Shown piece by piece: positions 10,367 through 23,300 of a stretch of DNA of 64,000 nucleotides; position 1 is the stretch's first letter, and each line of letters opens with the position of its first letter. This stretch comes from Bimuria novae-zelandiae CBS 107.79 (lineage: Eukaryota > Ascomycota > Dothideomycetes > Pleosporales > Didymosphaeriaceae): the NCBI GenBank assembly GCA_010015655.1, contig ML976659.1, positions 1,520,659-1,584,658 on the forward strand. Reading direction: 5' to 3'. The notes under the pieces were generated by a model. That model worked only from the letters and a program-made list of their open reading frames with translations, did not search any database and was not told the origin of the DNA. A program made the translations under genes and the position numbers.

Positions 10367-12469
10367 CCGTGCCCGACGGGCTCGTGCACCAACACCAACA
10401 TGCTCACCACCACAAAGATAAGGTTATTGTGAGCGCTACAAAAGCGATTATCGCGAGATTTTTTATTATAATTACTCTATAGAGGCGTATAAATAAGTTA
10501 TACTATCTAAGTTTTTGCGAGAGAGTGATTACGCGACCGCGAGAGCTAACTTTAGGTAGAAGTGCTAGTGCAGCTTCTAGGGACGACGGATAAGCTATAG
10601 CACCGCCCTTAGCTTGTTTTAGCTTGCGCTTTACTAGAGGTGCTTTTAAAGCTTTGCGCTTGCCTCTTTAGGTAATTATAGAGGCCTGCCTAGTGTTTTG
10701 AGTAGCTTTTCTAGCATCCCGGGCAGCCACCTGTTCGGCCTTTATCTAATCTCGCACCTCCTTAGCTCTCTCTCTCGCTACACGACGCTCCTCCTTCTCT
10801 TGCTCCTTAAGGAGCTTAGCAGCAGCTTAAAGCTCCTTTTTATTTAACTTTACTAGTCTCTTTTGCTCCTCTTAGTGTTGCTTTTCTGCCTCACGCTCAC
10901 GTGCTCGCTCGAACTTAAAAGGCGACTAGAAAGTAGCACCACCGTAGTACTCCTCCTCGCGCTATAAATTAAAAGGCTTGCTAGCGTTCTTATGCTGCTT
11001 CTTAGTAGTAAGAGCATCCCTTAGGCCGCTGTTCTTATAGTGTAGTAGCTCGTTTTGAACCTAAAGTTAGTGTAGCGTTTGGGAGAGCTTCTGCGAGGTC
11101 TCCGCCAAGGTATCCTTTACTATAGCACGTATGAGACGCTCCATCTGCCTCCAGTCCTTAGGCAAAAGGGCTGAGAGCCGTGCCTTACTCTTATTATTAT
11201 CCTGTTTGCAGAAACGCTTAAGTACGACGTTAGCCTTTATAGGGGCTATACTAGTGGCTTCAAACGCCTTAAGGACGAGTTTTATTATAAATGTAGACTC
11301 TTAAGCACCCTAGAACAGCGGGAAGAAGTCTCTCTTTTAAATAGCTAGTAACCTTTACGTTTTAAAGAGGTAATTAATAAGCTTAGCAGAGTAGTTACTA
11401 CTAAGAGGTTTAAAGCAAACTACATTAAGAGGTTATAGTATATAGGTTAAGTAAGGGGGAAACATAGCTAGTAGTATTTTATAAGCCTCGTAGTATTTAA
11501 TAAAGTCTATTAAGAGGTAGCTACCGTAGCTATTAAGTATAAGGAGGCGCTAAGCTTAGCTAAGGCGTGCTTTTTACTTTATTTCGCGGTCGAAAACCTA
11601 CTCTAACTAGGCTAATCTAATATTATTATTCGTCTATCCTATTAGTAAGGAGCTTATAAACACACTATGCTTTCCTGCTTTAATTTAAGCTACCTATAAG
11701 GCTTAAAGTATGTAGTTAGCTAACGAGTATATAAGGGCTAGCGATAAAACACTCCTATCTACTCTAATAGTTGCTATAACTATTACCTACTCTTAAGAGC
11801 TATCTTAAAGCGCTGTTTAGACCTTCTTTTCCTCTTATTAAAGCTAACTAAACACCCGTTTTAAGCGTCCTGTAATACTAATTATAAAGCCCTTTTTATT
11901 TATATTGTAGGTATTACAAGACTCTACTTTATACTAAACAATCTTATAATACAAGAGGTTAAAGTATAACTTGTACTTACGTTATAAGTTAGCCTAGTAG
12001 CGTACAACGTCTATGCCAGCGCTCTATTTAGAGATAAGATAGTCGTGGTTATAGTTAATAAAACGCGAAACCTAGCCCTTTCCGACATGCTTTTTCGATA
12101 TATTAGACGCGAAATTTTGTATTATAGCTCTCGTAGGAGGTAGCCCACGAGCCATAAGCCCTCTAATATACTCTACAAGTCCCTCCTCTTATTATAGGCT
12201 AAGTAGTTATTGCGCAGCGTACCCGGCTGCCCGAGGGCCTATTTAGTGGTTCCACCTTTGGCTAAGTGTTAAATGCGATACACTATATTTTTTCGCGATA
12301 CCCCGAATGCTAAAATTATCGCCAGCTTTACGCGATTCTAAATCTACAATCGCCTTATTAATTAGTGCTATAGTAGTGTAGTTATCGCGTGTTGAAAAAG
12401 TCGAGATAGACGCGTTATTTGGTGGGGTGGTGCACGAGCCCGCGCGGTGCACGAGCCCGTCGGGCACGG
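10367..12469 (-). mobile_element. Fot1/pogo-like transposon, element 2 (2103 bp)
   Basis: The first and last 24 bases are perfect inverted repeats starting ccgtgcccgacgggctcgtg. TA lies at 10365-10366 and 12470-12471. The right end repeats part of the terminal repeat (gcacgagcccg occurs twice between 12421 and 12460). The transposase reads on the minus strand from about 12375 (INKAIVDLESRKAGDNFSI, KKYSVSHLTLSQRW) through YNINKKGF, where the first catalytic Asp and the next Glu have become Asn and Lys, to a Lys-rich tail near 10550. It is more eroded than element 1. Confidence 0.88.
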
Positions 12470-13688
12470 TACTGTGTCTGTGCACCAAACGCCCAGAGTC
12501 ACCGAACGCCCGCCGCGCAACATTTACACCATATTTTAACGCGTAATAACTTAACACTATACTAGGATTAAGTAATACGCTTACAGCAATTAATGCACTA
12601 AAGCTAAAAAAGAAACCTATATATACTTATATTATAAAAAATTATAGTATTTCTTATATAACGTTATCGCGCGCGCACCAAGGCGTGCAGGTCCCCTAAT
12701 ATATTAATATCTTTAACAACCATAAACTTAATAACTAGTAAGAAGATAACCTAATTAAATATATTAAAGAGCTAACTACGCGTTACTTACTACCTATAAG
12801 GAGTATAGTATAGAATTTTATATCTATAGTTGCGCAGGGACGTGTTTTTAAAAGCTAGGTTACGCGCTTCCTCTACTATCACAATAATTAGCTTACCTCT
12901 TAATAGACTACGGGCATAGACTCTAATCGTTACAACGCTAAATTAGTATATAAGTATAGGCTGTACTTTGACTTGTTATAGTAGAAAATTACAGAATATA
13001 ATATTAAAGAGGAGAATATATATAATATAGATGAGAAGGGCTTCGCGATTAGGGTACTAGGCAGGTTAAAACGTATCTTTAGTAGGCGTTAATATAAAAA
13101 GAAGGAGGTTAGGCAGGCTTATTAAGATAGCTTACGTAAGTAGGTAAGCCTTCTAGCCGCGATCTGCGCGGATGGTACTGCTCTTCCCCCTGGCATTATC
13201 TTTGCGTCAAAAAACTCCACCATCCAGAGCCACTGGGTGGCGGATATCAAGGCCGGAAAACACGCTATCCATGTGGCTTCTTCACCTTCTGGATGGACAA
13301 ACAATAACATCGGGCTAGCCTGGTTAGAGCAGGTGTTTAACCGTTATACTAAGCTAAAGGCTAGGTTAGAGTACCGCCTTTTAATTATAAATAGTTACAG
13401 CAGTCACCTAACGCAAGAATTCCTTAAATACTGTTATAAGAATTAGATTATACTAGTAGTGTTACCTCCTTATAGTATCTAGACTTTATAGCTATTAGAT
13501 GTTATCTGCTTTAAGTCTCTCTCTTCTAACTATAGTAGCGAACTCGACGACTATCTCTAAAAGTCTTAAGGCCTATCCCTACTATTAAAAGGTAACTTCT
13601 TTAACCTATTCTAGCCTGCCTAGGTTAATATATTTAAAGAAGAGCTTATAAAGAAGTCCTTCTTAGCCACCAGCATATTCCTGGTAAA

Positions 13689-14140
13689 TGTTAGGTTCCA
13701 TCTAGGATAGCTGGTCCTAAACGGGCTATGGTTAGTTCTCGGGCAGGAGTACTGGTAGGACGAGAGAGGATTGTAGTGATAGCTTGCGCTTATTACTAGG
13801 GCGTTAGTATTAAAGGTATATATAGCATAATTAAATTAACAAGGTTGCTTATTTAGATCCAAACGATAGATTAATAAACAAGATTAAACACGAATATCCA
13901 GGAGGGATATTCGAGCTCTCTATATACTACGTGAATCCTGCCATCCTCTATCTTCCTGCCATCCGGGATGGCTTCACCATCCGGGACAGTCTCGCCATCC
14001 GGGATAGTTATACTATCCAGGATAGTTTTGCTTGGCGGGATGGCATGTCACGTGACCTTGGCTGAACAGCCCCGCCGAGTGTTACCCTTGCTAAGGACCC
14101 GTTTGGCCCTCCGCGTCTCGTACATGTTCAGATCCTAACA
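13689..14140 (-). repeat. 3' LTR of the Gypsy element, with four 18-bp units
   Basis: The 18-bp units ccatccgggatggcttca and variants fill 13959-14030 (four copies). The 5' LTR has only three (25758-25811), which exactly accounts for the 18-bp length difference between the LTRs. Confidence 0.9.
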
Positions 14141-14156
14141 TCACCTCCCCTCTTTC
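14141..14156 (-). other. Polypurine tract of the Gypsy element
   Basis: On the minus strand this reads gaaagaggggaggtga directly before the 3' LTR, the usual primer site for plus-strand DNA synthesis. It fixes the orientation of the element. Confidence 0.8.
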
Positions 14157-14212
14157 AGATAGCGTCCTCGGTATCCTCGTTCCGCGCCCCCTGGCTGCAG
14201 ATACAGTCGTCG

Positions 14213-14223
14213 CATATAAATAC
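14213..14223 (+). promoter_or_regulatory. TATA-like box upstream of the antisense zinc-ribbon frame
   Basis: catataaatac lies about 55 bases before the ATG at 14272 on the plus strand, outside the LTR and in sequence little affected by RIP. Spacing fits a fungal core promoter. This is inference from motif and distance only. Confidence 0.45.
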
Positions 14224-14271
14224 TCGCGTGAGTTACTGTTTTCGCGTCCTGGCCTTAATACCTTCCTAACC

Positions 14272-14891
14272 ATGCCTAAGGATCCTAAGCCCCGCAAAGC
14301 GCGTGCGCCTCGTAAGAAGACTTCGACCCAAGAGCAACACGATCGCGCCGTTCGTATTCGCGAGTCGTTAAAGGAGATAGCGTTTCGTTGTAAAAGGTGT
14401 ACAAAGAAGAATTTGCGATATTTCGTGGATACCACATCCGGTCGTTGCGCTGGCTGTATTACTACGCATGCTAAGTGTGAGCTGTACGTTCCTAAAGAAG
14501 AATAGGAAAAGGTAGAGCAAGAGAAGCGTAAGAAAGAGCTTACGGTTGCTCGTGCGGAAGCTCTCTTAGCTCAAAGTAGATTAGAGTTGTTGGAGGTAAA
14601 GAGTCGTGAACAAGAATTTGCTTGTCGTAATTTGGCGATAGCAAAGGTTTATTAAAGTTAAGGGGCTAATGCTTAGGATAAGGTGCAAGAGACGGAGAGC
14701 TTAAGTGCGGTTGCTCCGTTCCAAGACAATTTCCTCGCTAATCCAGGCTAGTCACAGGCCAACAATCTCCTTCCTAATCCACCAATAGATCTTCTTCTTA
14801 ACGAGTTCCTATCTAGTTCTCCTCCGATCGTTTCTAGTTCCTTCTCGTGGTCTGACGATAGTATTGTGCCAACATTTAGCAATAGTTGTTA
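14272..14891 (+). pseudogene. Antisense zinc-ribbon protein carried by the Gypsy element
   Basis: The frame starts MPKDPKPRKARAPRKK and is open for 77 codons; it then continues in the same frame to TAA at 14889-14891 with only a handful of stops (TAG/TAA), about 206 codons in all. It encodes a basic N-terminus, a Cys cluster CKRC (residues 40-43), CAGC (59-62) and one more Cys at 69, then a Glu/Lys/Arg-rich probable coiled coil (VARAEALLAQSRLELLEV) and a Ser/Pro-rich tail. It is on the strand opposite to gag-pol, between the pol stop (14876-14878) and the 3' LTR, and overlaps the pol end tail to tail by about 16 bases. Similar Cys-cluster proteins are, as I recall, common as hypothetical proteins in fungal genomes. 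Function unknown; DNA or RNA binding is a guess from the Cys pairs. Confidence 0.7.
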
Positions 14892-14927
14892 AGGTTTGCT
14901 TCTAGTTCCCATGTGTCTTCTAAGTAT
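14876..14927 (-). pseudogene. C-terminal end of Gypsy pol chromodomain (beyond Copia)
   Basis: Continuing the minus-strand pol frame across the Copia insertion gives LEDTWELEANLNNYC and a stop at 14876-14878. This is the second half of a chromodomain, where the family has a W-E-P-E-x-N-L motif. The first half is at 20334-20420. Confidence 0.75.
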
Positions 14928-17900
14928 TGTTACGGTACGATTCTATCAGGTTCTATGCCAAGACTCTTGGGTGGATCCAGAGTGTGTATATATACGTAGA
15001 ATACTTCTACTGTAGAGGAATGAACGCAGCTCTTCCCTTCCTTATAGTTATAAGCCTGGAAGCCTTTAACAATCGCTACGTTTACAGAGTATTATACTAG
15101 GGTCTATCTTTGCAGACCTAGTTAGTTGTTACGTTGTTAAGTTAGGACCTCGTTATCACTAGACAATTAGTTAAGAGACGTAAATTGTCTAGGATTAGCG
15201 CTAGTTAGGACCTCGTCGTTAGAGAATTAACGTCGTATAGAATATAGACGCTATATAGAATACGAACGCTGTATCTTATAAGGATAGTAACTAAATTAGA
15301 CCTGCTAATTACGAAAGAGACTGTTATACTTAACAAACTAGAGGATTAGTCGAAATAGATATTCCTTAGAAAGGACTACGCAGTTAGGAACTATATTTAG
15401 GAATACGTTAATCTATTGCTAAGCCACAAAGAAGTCTCTAAGTTAGAGATAAAGAAGCCTAAAAGGCTTAAGCTAAAGGAATTTTATAAGCTAAGAACTA
15501 CAAGAGGTGGTAACGTAAGTAGTAAAGCAGGGAGCGTAAGGGGCACAGGGGGTAGCGCAGCAGGCGATCAAGATGCCGAAGAAGTCACTATCCTAGACCT
15601 CACAGATCAGGAGCTAAGAAGATACGAGCTTTGGCAAAAGGACTATTAAAGTGCACTAGCCGAATGGCGGCAGAAAGAAAAGGCTCTTAGAAACTTTATA
15701 GAGCAGATTAATAGAACAATCGCATCGCGGCATATTTATCTAATCGCTAACTACTTGAGCACACATAAGCGACTAAGAACTCTAATAAAGCACCTCTGTC
15801 CTAGCTAGGGTAAGCGCAATGCTTAACTCCAAGCACGTTATTAGGCACTTAAGAATCAACTATAAAAGGCAAACCTTAACACCTAGTTTTAGGACTAGAT
15901 AGAGATAATGCGTCTTATAACCTAAGCGGGCATACTAGAGGTCTATAGCAATTAAGCGTAAGAAGACTTTATCCTATTAATTAGAGGCCTAGACAATAGC
16001 TAGGCATCAAGTTAGCTATTAGCGCTTATTATAGCAAAACGGACTAGTAAAGACTTTATTAGTATCTTTAATCTAGTGGCCGATTTTACTTCGTACTATC
16101 AACGGACTCGACTAATTATATTAGGACTAGGTACATTCGCTACTCTAGGTGTTACTCTACCAGCCGATCAGCCAGCCGATCAGTTAAAGGATCAGAAGAA
16201 TAAGCGTTAGAAGAAGACACTAACCTGCCTATATAGCAAGAAGCATAGATTTAACAGTTATTACTACGTTAATACGGCTTTACGACCTGCTAATTGGCGG
16301 CCAAACAAAGACGTCGAGAAGAAGTTCCAAAAGCTTCAAGCTAATTAGTTACCTATGGCAAAGGTTCTTTAAAAAATAGAGAACAGGCTAGCTAAAAGTA
16401 ATACTAGGACGCCTACTAAGTTAGGAGAAGTTACTACTTTTAATAATAACTAGCAGCTAGCTATAATGCCTTAGTGTAGTGCACTTTAGGTCGCTACTAC
16501 TAACAAGCCAATGCTTTGGCCTCCACTACTAAATAGATGGATTCTTAATCCTGGCTCGAATACGCATGTTACTAATACTAAGGCATATAGCTAAAAGAAG
16601 ATCTCTAATGCTAAGCTAGAAGAAAGCGCGTACGCCGGTGGCTAATTAATACTTATTTAGGAATAGGGAGAGGTCCTACTTAAGATTAATATACCTTTTA
16701 AAGTTAAGATAATTTAACTAACGTACGTTGCATACATACCTAAGTTCTTTACGAGTATTATTAGCCTATCTCGATGCAGAAGCCTAGGCATTAAATTTAA
16801 CTCTAGCTAAAACTACCTATACTAAAAGAAGCCGTTAAATGTAATATGCTAGCTTGAATACAATAGTAGTTACTAGTTAATAGACTTAGATTACAACGAC
16901 TAACCGCTATTAGAACTCTATGCAACTCAGTACCAACCTAGGCCATCCTACTCTAGCAGGAAGCCAATGAGCGTGAGTGCGATGGAAGCTTATAGAGTGT
17001 TTGGCCATGCGAGCCAGAAGGCGATCGCTTATTTATCAGAGAACGTCGATAGAATATAGCTCAGCGAGCAGCCAGAGCATGCGCCGTTGTGGACAGACTA
17101 TAAGGTCTGTACAGAGACAAAGCTACATAAGTTAATAAGCAGGAGAGCTCCACGAGAGCTAGCAGAACGTCCATTCTATTGACTAGGAATAGACCTTATA
17201 CAGCTAAGGGAGCGCACCAAGCGTTACTATAATAAAGATCTATAGCTATTCCACGCTGTGGACTAGTATAGTAAGTGGCACGAAGCTTATTGCCTACCTA
17301 ATAAAAGCTTAATAACGCTTTAATAAGTAGCTTAAAGATTACTAGCTAAACTATAACGTTAATTCCGCGCGCATGTAGCTATTATAAGACTTAATAGTAA
17401 ATAAGGCTATTCTAAGCTACTTAGTATCTTTAAGGATCTAGGGATCGTCGTCGAACCGCGTGTAAAGTATATAGAAGAGTAGAATAGTTTAATAGAGAAA
17501 GCTAGCTATTTAATTATTATCCATGCAAGAGCTATTAGGCTTAAAGCAGATCTACTAAAGGAGCTATTAAATAAATGCGTTATAGCGGCTGTCTATCTAC
17601 TTAATCGCACACCTACTAAATCGCTTAACTAGAAAACACCTTATTAGATTATTAGAGGTATAAAGCTATTAGTAGCTTATTTTAGTATTATAGGAGCACG
17701 AGCGTACGTCCTTAATTAGCAAGTAAAGCGCGAAGAGAAGCTAGAATCTCGTGCTTTAATAGGACACCTAGTTGGATACGATTCGACGAACATTTATCGC
17801 ATTTGGATGCCAACACTGGGCAGAGTTATCAGGACTAGAAATGTGGTCCTTATGCCCTCAAAGCTATACACTACCGACGAGGTATATGCGGAGAAGGAGA

Positions 17901-20328
17901 CGCTACGCAGAGCAGTAATAGTACTAGATATCGAGGAGTCAGATAAGCTAGAGGATCTAGAAATCGATCAGCCGCTTAACACGACTTGGAACAATACACA
18001 AATAAACACTTCAGAAGACAAGGACAGTGCTAAAGCGCAGCTTCTAGGTGAACTAATACGCTAGTAGTAAATAACAAAGGTAGTAAAAGCTAAGTTAAGT
18101 AAGTAGCGCGGACTTTTAACACTAAAAGAAACGCTAGAGCCTAGTGCTATATCTAGAAATTAGTAGTCTATTTAAATAGTAGATAACGAAGTTAAGCTTC
18201 CTTGCGGCTAGTAACCACTAGCAGAAGGAGACAAAGCACTAGATTAATATTCAAACAACGCGCGCAGACGAGACGAGATTAGTAGTAATGTTAACGCTAG
18301 CCATATTATATCTAGTAGAAGGCGCAGAAACAGCAAGACACCTAGAGACTACTTCGCTACATTTGCTGCGGCTGTTAACCCATCCGCGCCAGAGAAGTTA
18401 CTTAGTGAGCTTCCTAGAACTAGGCTACATCGCGATTAGCTGCCGCCTCCACTAAAGCGATGGAAGGATCTAGAGAAGCACCCATTTAGCGTAGAATTTC
18501 GTATAGCTACAAGTGCTAAGCTCGATAATTGCAAAAGTAAGGGGTGTTTTGGCAGGACCATAGCTACTTAGGTAACTGTGCAAGGCGAAGTGCTACTACT
18601 TATATAGGTATTTACGTACAAGTTTAATTAGGATAGCTACCTTTACAAGTTTAAGGCGCAACTAGTAGTTAGAGGGGACCTACAGGAAGACTAGGGAGAC
18701 ACCTACGCAGCAACGCTGGCAGCACGCGTTTTCCGCTTCCTAATTGCTCTATTGGCTGCCTTTGGGCTACTTGCCTATTAGTATGATGTTCTGAATGCCT
18801 TCCTAAATGCTTACCTCAATCGTCTAATCTATGTACGCACGCCTAACGGATTTATAAATTAACTTAGTAAGCTACTAGAGCTTAAGCGCGCACTCTACAG
18901 CCTACGCGATACTCTACTTCTCTAGTATAAGTATTTAAAGAGTACTCTATTTAAGCTAAGACTAAAGCTAGTTAAGGAAGTACCTTACTTATTTACTAGC
19001 AAGAGCCTAATTGTCTTCTTCTATATTAACGATATCGTGGTTCTAGTACACCTAGACAACCTAGAGCATTATAGTTAGTTCGAACGAAGGCTGCGAGCTA
19101 CGTATAAAGTACGCTATCTAGGAGAACTAAGGTAGTTCCTAGGTATACGAATTGTGAGGGATCAGTTAAAAGGGAAAATCTGGCTAATTCAGGATTCCTT
19201 TATTAACAAGATTGCAACAAAGTTTGACCTTGTATAAACTTACAAGGCCTACCCAGCCGTGCCGCTAGTGGAGAATTATTTAGCTCTAAGTACTAAGGAA
19301 CCCAATTCTCAACGTACCCACACTTATTAGTAACTAGTAGGCTTACTAGCCTATATCTCGATGTTTACACGGCCTGATGTCGCTCGCGCACACTTAGTAC
19401 TGGCACGTTATCTGCAGAATCCAGGGCAGAAGCATTTGAACGCTGCCAAGCATGTATGGCGATATCTAGTTAGCTTAAAGCATCTAGCTATCGGAGCCTT
19501 ATGGCCAGGTACAGAGAACACGATATATCTCTGTGAGACGCCTGAGGACGATCCTAGAGCGGGAACAGAACTACTGTTTTATGGAGCCTCTGACGCAGCA
19601 TATACTGACGATCCTGATACGCGTCGAAGCTCACAAGGCTACTTGTTTAAGCTATATAGACTACTAATTAACTGGAAATCGACCTTATAGCGCTTAGTCA
19701 CGAAATTAACTACTAAGGCTAAGTTGCTTACTCTGTCTACTGCTAGCAGCGAGATAGAATAGTAAAATAAGATATTTAAATATGTACGCTTTTAGCCAGA
19801 GATCTTACCTACCTTATACTGTGACAATTAGTAGACTGTAGGGATTATTAACAAGGCTAAGGATAGGCTTTATACAAAGCTAAGACATGTCGACACACAT
19901 TAGATGTGGCTACGATAGGAAGTAGATGCTGGGAAGCTATAGATTAAATAGAAGCCTATAAATCAGATGCCTGCAGACGGTCTTATAAAGACACTAGTTC
20001 GACAGAAATACAGCGACTTTGTTAAATAGCTAGGCTTTACAGATATCACGGAGCAGCTAAAGGGACCATCTACTAGCGATAATATACTAGAGCCTAATAA
20101 CTTTTCTACCTAGTATTAACAAGAAGGCCGGGGGGTGCGACTATATAGGGAAACTTTGATTAATACCTTAAAGAAGTTAGCTTTAATGTCCACTATAGCT
20201 AGGGGGGTGTGTTACAGTACGATTCTATTAGGTTCTATGCCAAGACTCTTGGGTGGATCTAGAGTGTGTATATATACGTAGAATACTTTTACTATAGAGG
20301 AATGAACGCAGCTCTTTCCTTCCTTATA
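14928..20328 (+). mobile_element. Copia LTR retrotransposon (5401 bp)
   Basis: LTRs of 119 bp lie at 14928-15046 and 20210-20328, beginning tgttac; the ends read ttata, possibly a RIP-altered CA. The target duplication AGTAT is at 14923-14927 and 20329-20333. A polypurine tract (aggggggtg) precedes the right LTR. The LTRs differ at six positions, all transitions, several in CpA context. It is inserted in the chromodomain codons of the Gypsy element and is the innermost insertion. Confidence 0.93.
15200..20120 (+). pseudogene. Copia gag-pol polyprotein, RIP-inactivated
   Basis: Gag-like sequence with short open runs (15416-15649) is followed by eroded protease and integrase, an open run at 17807-18064 (MPTLGRVIRTRNVVLMPSKL), then reverse transcriptase from about 18420 (LPPPLKRWKDLEKHP) with YDVLNAFLNAYL, FYINDIVVLV and YLGELRxFLGIRI, and RNase H at 19361-20060 (FTRPDVARAHLVLARYL, FYGASDAAYTDDPDTRRSSQGY, HVDTHxMWLR, MPADGLIKTL). 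The catalytic motif that should read Y-V-D-D is Y-I-N-D, so one metal-binding Asp is lost. The order integrase before reverse transcriptase fits Copia. Many TAG/TAA codons interrupt every domain. Confidence 0.9.
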
Positions 20329-20333
20329 AGTAT

Positions 20334-23300
20334 AGATATCCTTTCTACTTAATTAAGTAGGTTCGTAGCTAATCCGTGTGTCGTAGTATCTTCTCAACTT
20401 CGAATTCGGTTTCCTCCTCTGGCTAGTGATAGAAGGTGGTTTTGACTGGTGTTTCAAGGTCTACTAGTTCCAATCGATCTATGTGGAATACTGGGTGTAT
20501 TTTGGCGTCTAGTGGTAGTTTCAATTAGTAGTTAACCAGTAATACTTATTTAGAAATAAAAAATAGTCTAACTTTAATATAATCTAGTTTCTTGTGCTTC
20601 TTCTTCTAAGTTTAAAGATTTTTTGTAAGCAGGTATGCTTTATCCCCCTTCTTTAGCTAAGGTGCCGTTTTTCTTTTTTGGTTTGTGTAGGAAATACTTT
20701 GCTATTAAGCTTTCTTGAGGTTCTCTCGGAGTTGTTAATGTATTTCTTTTATTTTTATAGCCGTGTTAATGGCTTCATCCGTTCTAATAGTAGTAGGAAA
20801 TATCTAATTAAAGAGATGTAGATGTCTTTCGTGGTTTACATAGAACGGTGTATATCCAGTTGCTACTAATATCTTGTTGTTATATACTAATTATGCCATT
20901 AGTAATAGGGAAATCTAGTTATTCTTCTAGTTATTACAGTAGATGCGTAGGTACGTTTCTATTATTTAATTTGTACGTTCTATTTGTCCGTCCGTCTGTA
21001 GGTAGTAGGCTGTTAATAGTTTTCGTTTCGTTCCAATAAGTGCCATAAGTGTTGTCTAGTAGTTCGAAGTAAAGAGTTTGTCTCTATCGCTAATAATTAT
21101 CTTAGGGATGCCATAATGTCGTATAAGTCAATCTAGGATAAGGAACGCTAGTTCCGTTGCTATTATTATCTTTTTACACAATAGTAATTCCGCGTATTTA
21201 GTGAATCTGCATACGATTACTAGTACTACGTCGTAACTTACTCCGTTTGTGGGATCTTTTGACTTTGGCAATCCTGTAATAAAGTCCATTATATTGTCTT
21301 CCTATAGTGCTATAGGTATCTGGATAGCTTGTATTTCTCCGTACTTAAGATGTGTTACGTGTTTATTGCGCTAGCATTCTGCGCATTTACGTATGTAGGT
21401 TACTACTACTTCCTTAATTCCTTTAAAGCTATAGTTTCTCTGGATTAGTTCCATTGTCTTCTTAATTCTGGGGTGTCCGTATACAGGGTCGTTATAGTAT
21501 TATTATATAACCTCTGTCTGTTGTTCCTTTGGTACTTCTCGTGTAAGTATAAGGAGTTAATTAAGTTCTGCCGTCGGTTCTAGGGAACCGTCGGGATTTT
21601 TCTTTAGTATGGCGGAGTAGGTTTTAACTTTTTCTTTATTATTATTTATTCTACTAAGAGCATCTGCTCGTCCGTTTTCCTTACCTAGGGTATATATAAT
21701 TTTAAATTTGTATTATCCCAGCGTTTCTAACTATCTTACTTGTCGTTAGGTTAGTTCCTTCGTGGTTGTGAAGCGTGTAAGGTTCTTATAGTCTATAAAG
21801 ATTATAAGTTCTAAGCAACTATATGCATAGATCCTCTAGTGTTTAATAGCTTTTATAATCGCGAGTAGTTCTTTGTCGTGTACTTCGTATCGTAATTCTT
21901 TGGGTGTAAACTTGTGTGCGTAGTATGTAATTAGGTGCTATTTACCATTTTTCTCTTATTTTGCGCATGCTCTGACTGCTAAGTCGCTTACATTAGTTTT
22001 AATACGCAGGGGTTCGTTGTCCTGGAAGTGTATAAGGACTAGTAGCGTAATATATACTTTCCGTAGCGTTTGGAATGCTTGCTCGCATTCTTTTATCTAG
22101 TTAAAAGGTTTGTCTTTCTTTATAAGGTTCGTAAGTAGTAGCGTAATTCTAGAGTAGTCTGTAATAAACTATCTATTAAATTTAGTAAATTTAAGAAAGG
22201 CTCGTACTTCCTTAAGGTTAGTAAGTAATTTCCACTTCTTTACTTCCTTAATTTTTAAAGGGCTTACTTAGATACCTTTAGTATTAATAACATGTCCTAG
22301 AAACTCTAGTTCTGTAACATAGAATTTGTATTTCTTAAGTTTTAATCGTAGGTTGGCGCTATCTAGTGCCCGTAGTACTATTTATACGTGTTATACATAA
22401 TCCTTCTCTTGTTTAGAGAATATCAGGATGTCGTTAAGGTAGGTAACTATAAATATGTCGAGGTAGTTCTTTAATACATTATTAATTATTACTTAGAACG
22501 TTGCTGGTGCGTTCGTGAGTCCAAAAGGCATAACTTAGTACTTAAACAGTCCGTATCTAGTTTAAAAGGCTATCTTCTACTCATCACCTACTGCTATTCG
22601 TATGAGGTAGTATCCGTCTCGTAGGTCGAATTGTGTGAATATCTTGGCTCGTCCTAGCCTGTCTCGAGATTCTTGTATGTTCGGCAGTGGGTATCTATTC
22701 TTAATCGTTATATTATTCAGCCTTCTATAGTTAATGCATAGACGTTGTGTTCCATCCTTCTTTGCAACAAATATTAAAGGTAATACTACTAGTAATTCTA
22801 ACTTGCGTATCTATCGCCTTTTAAGGGCTTTCTTTAGGAATTCGCGTGTCTATTAGAGTTCTTTTGCGCTTTATCTATATAGTAGTCTAAAAGGTGGCGT
22901 CTTTCCCTCTTCGAGAACAATACGATAGTCTTAGTGTGTATACTTAAAAAGGGCGTTGGCTCCTTTCTCTTCCCGAAATAAATAACTCTATTTCTTATAT
23001 TTATTAGGGATATTAAGAGGTGTGCTGTTCTCTTCGTGCTTACGCTTTATAACCTGGTGGTTCCTACCAGCGTCTACTAAGTTAGTTTCGTGTTTATTAA
23101 CTTCTAGTCGCGAGATTATGTTATTAATAGCTCTCTTATCTACTATTATGCTTTATTAATGCGTAGGCTTTACTTACAATGCATAGTTACAGCGCTTAAA
23201 GGATAGCTCTTTCTTTTTCTAGTTAACTATAGGGTTATGCTTCCTTAACTAGGGTAATCCTAAAATCACGTCGTGATTAGCTTCTTTAATAATGTCAAGG

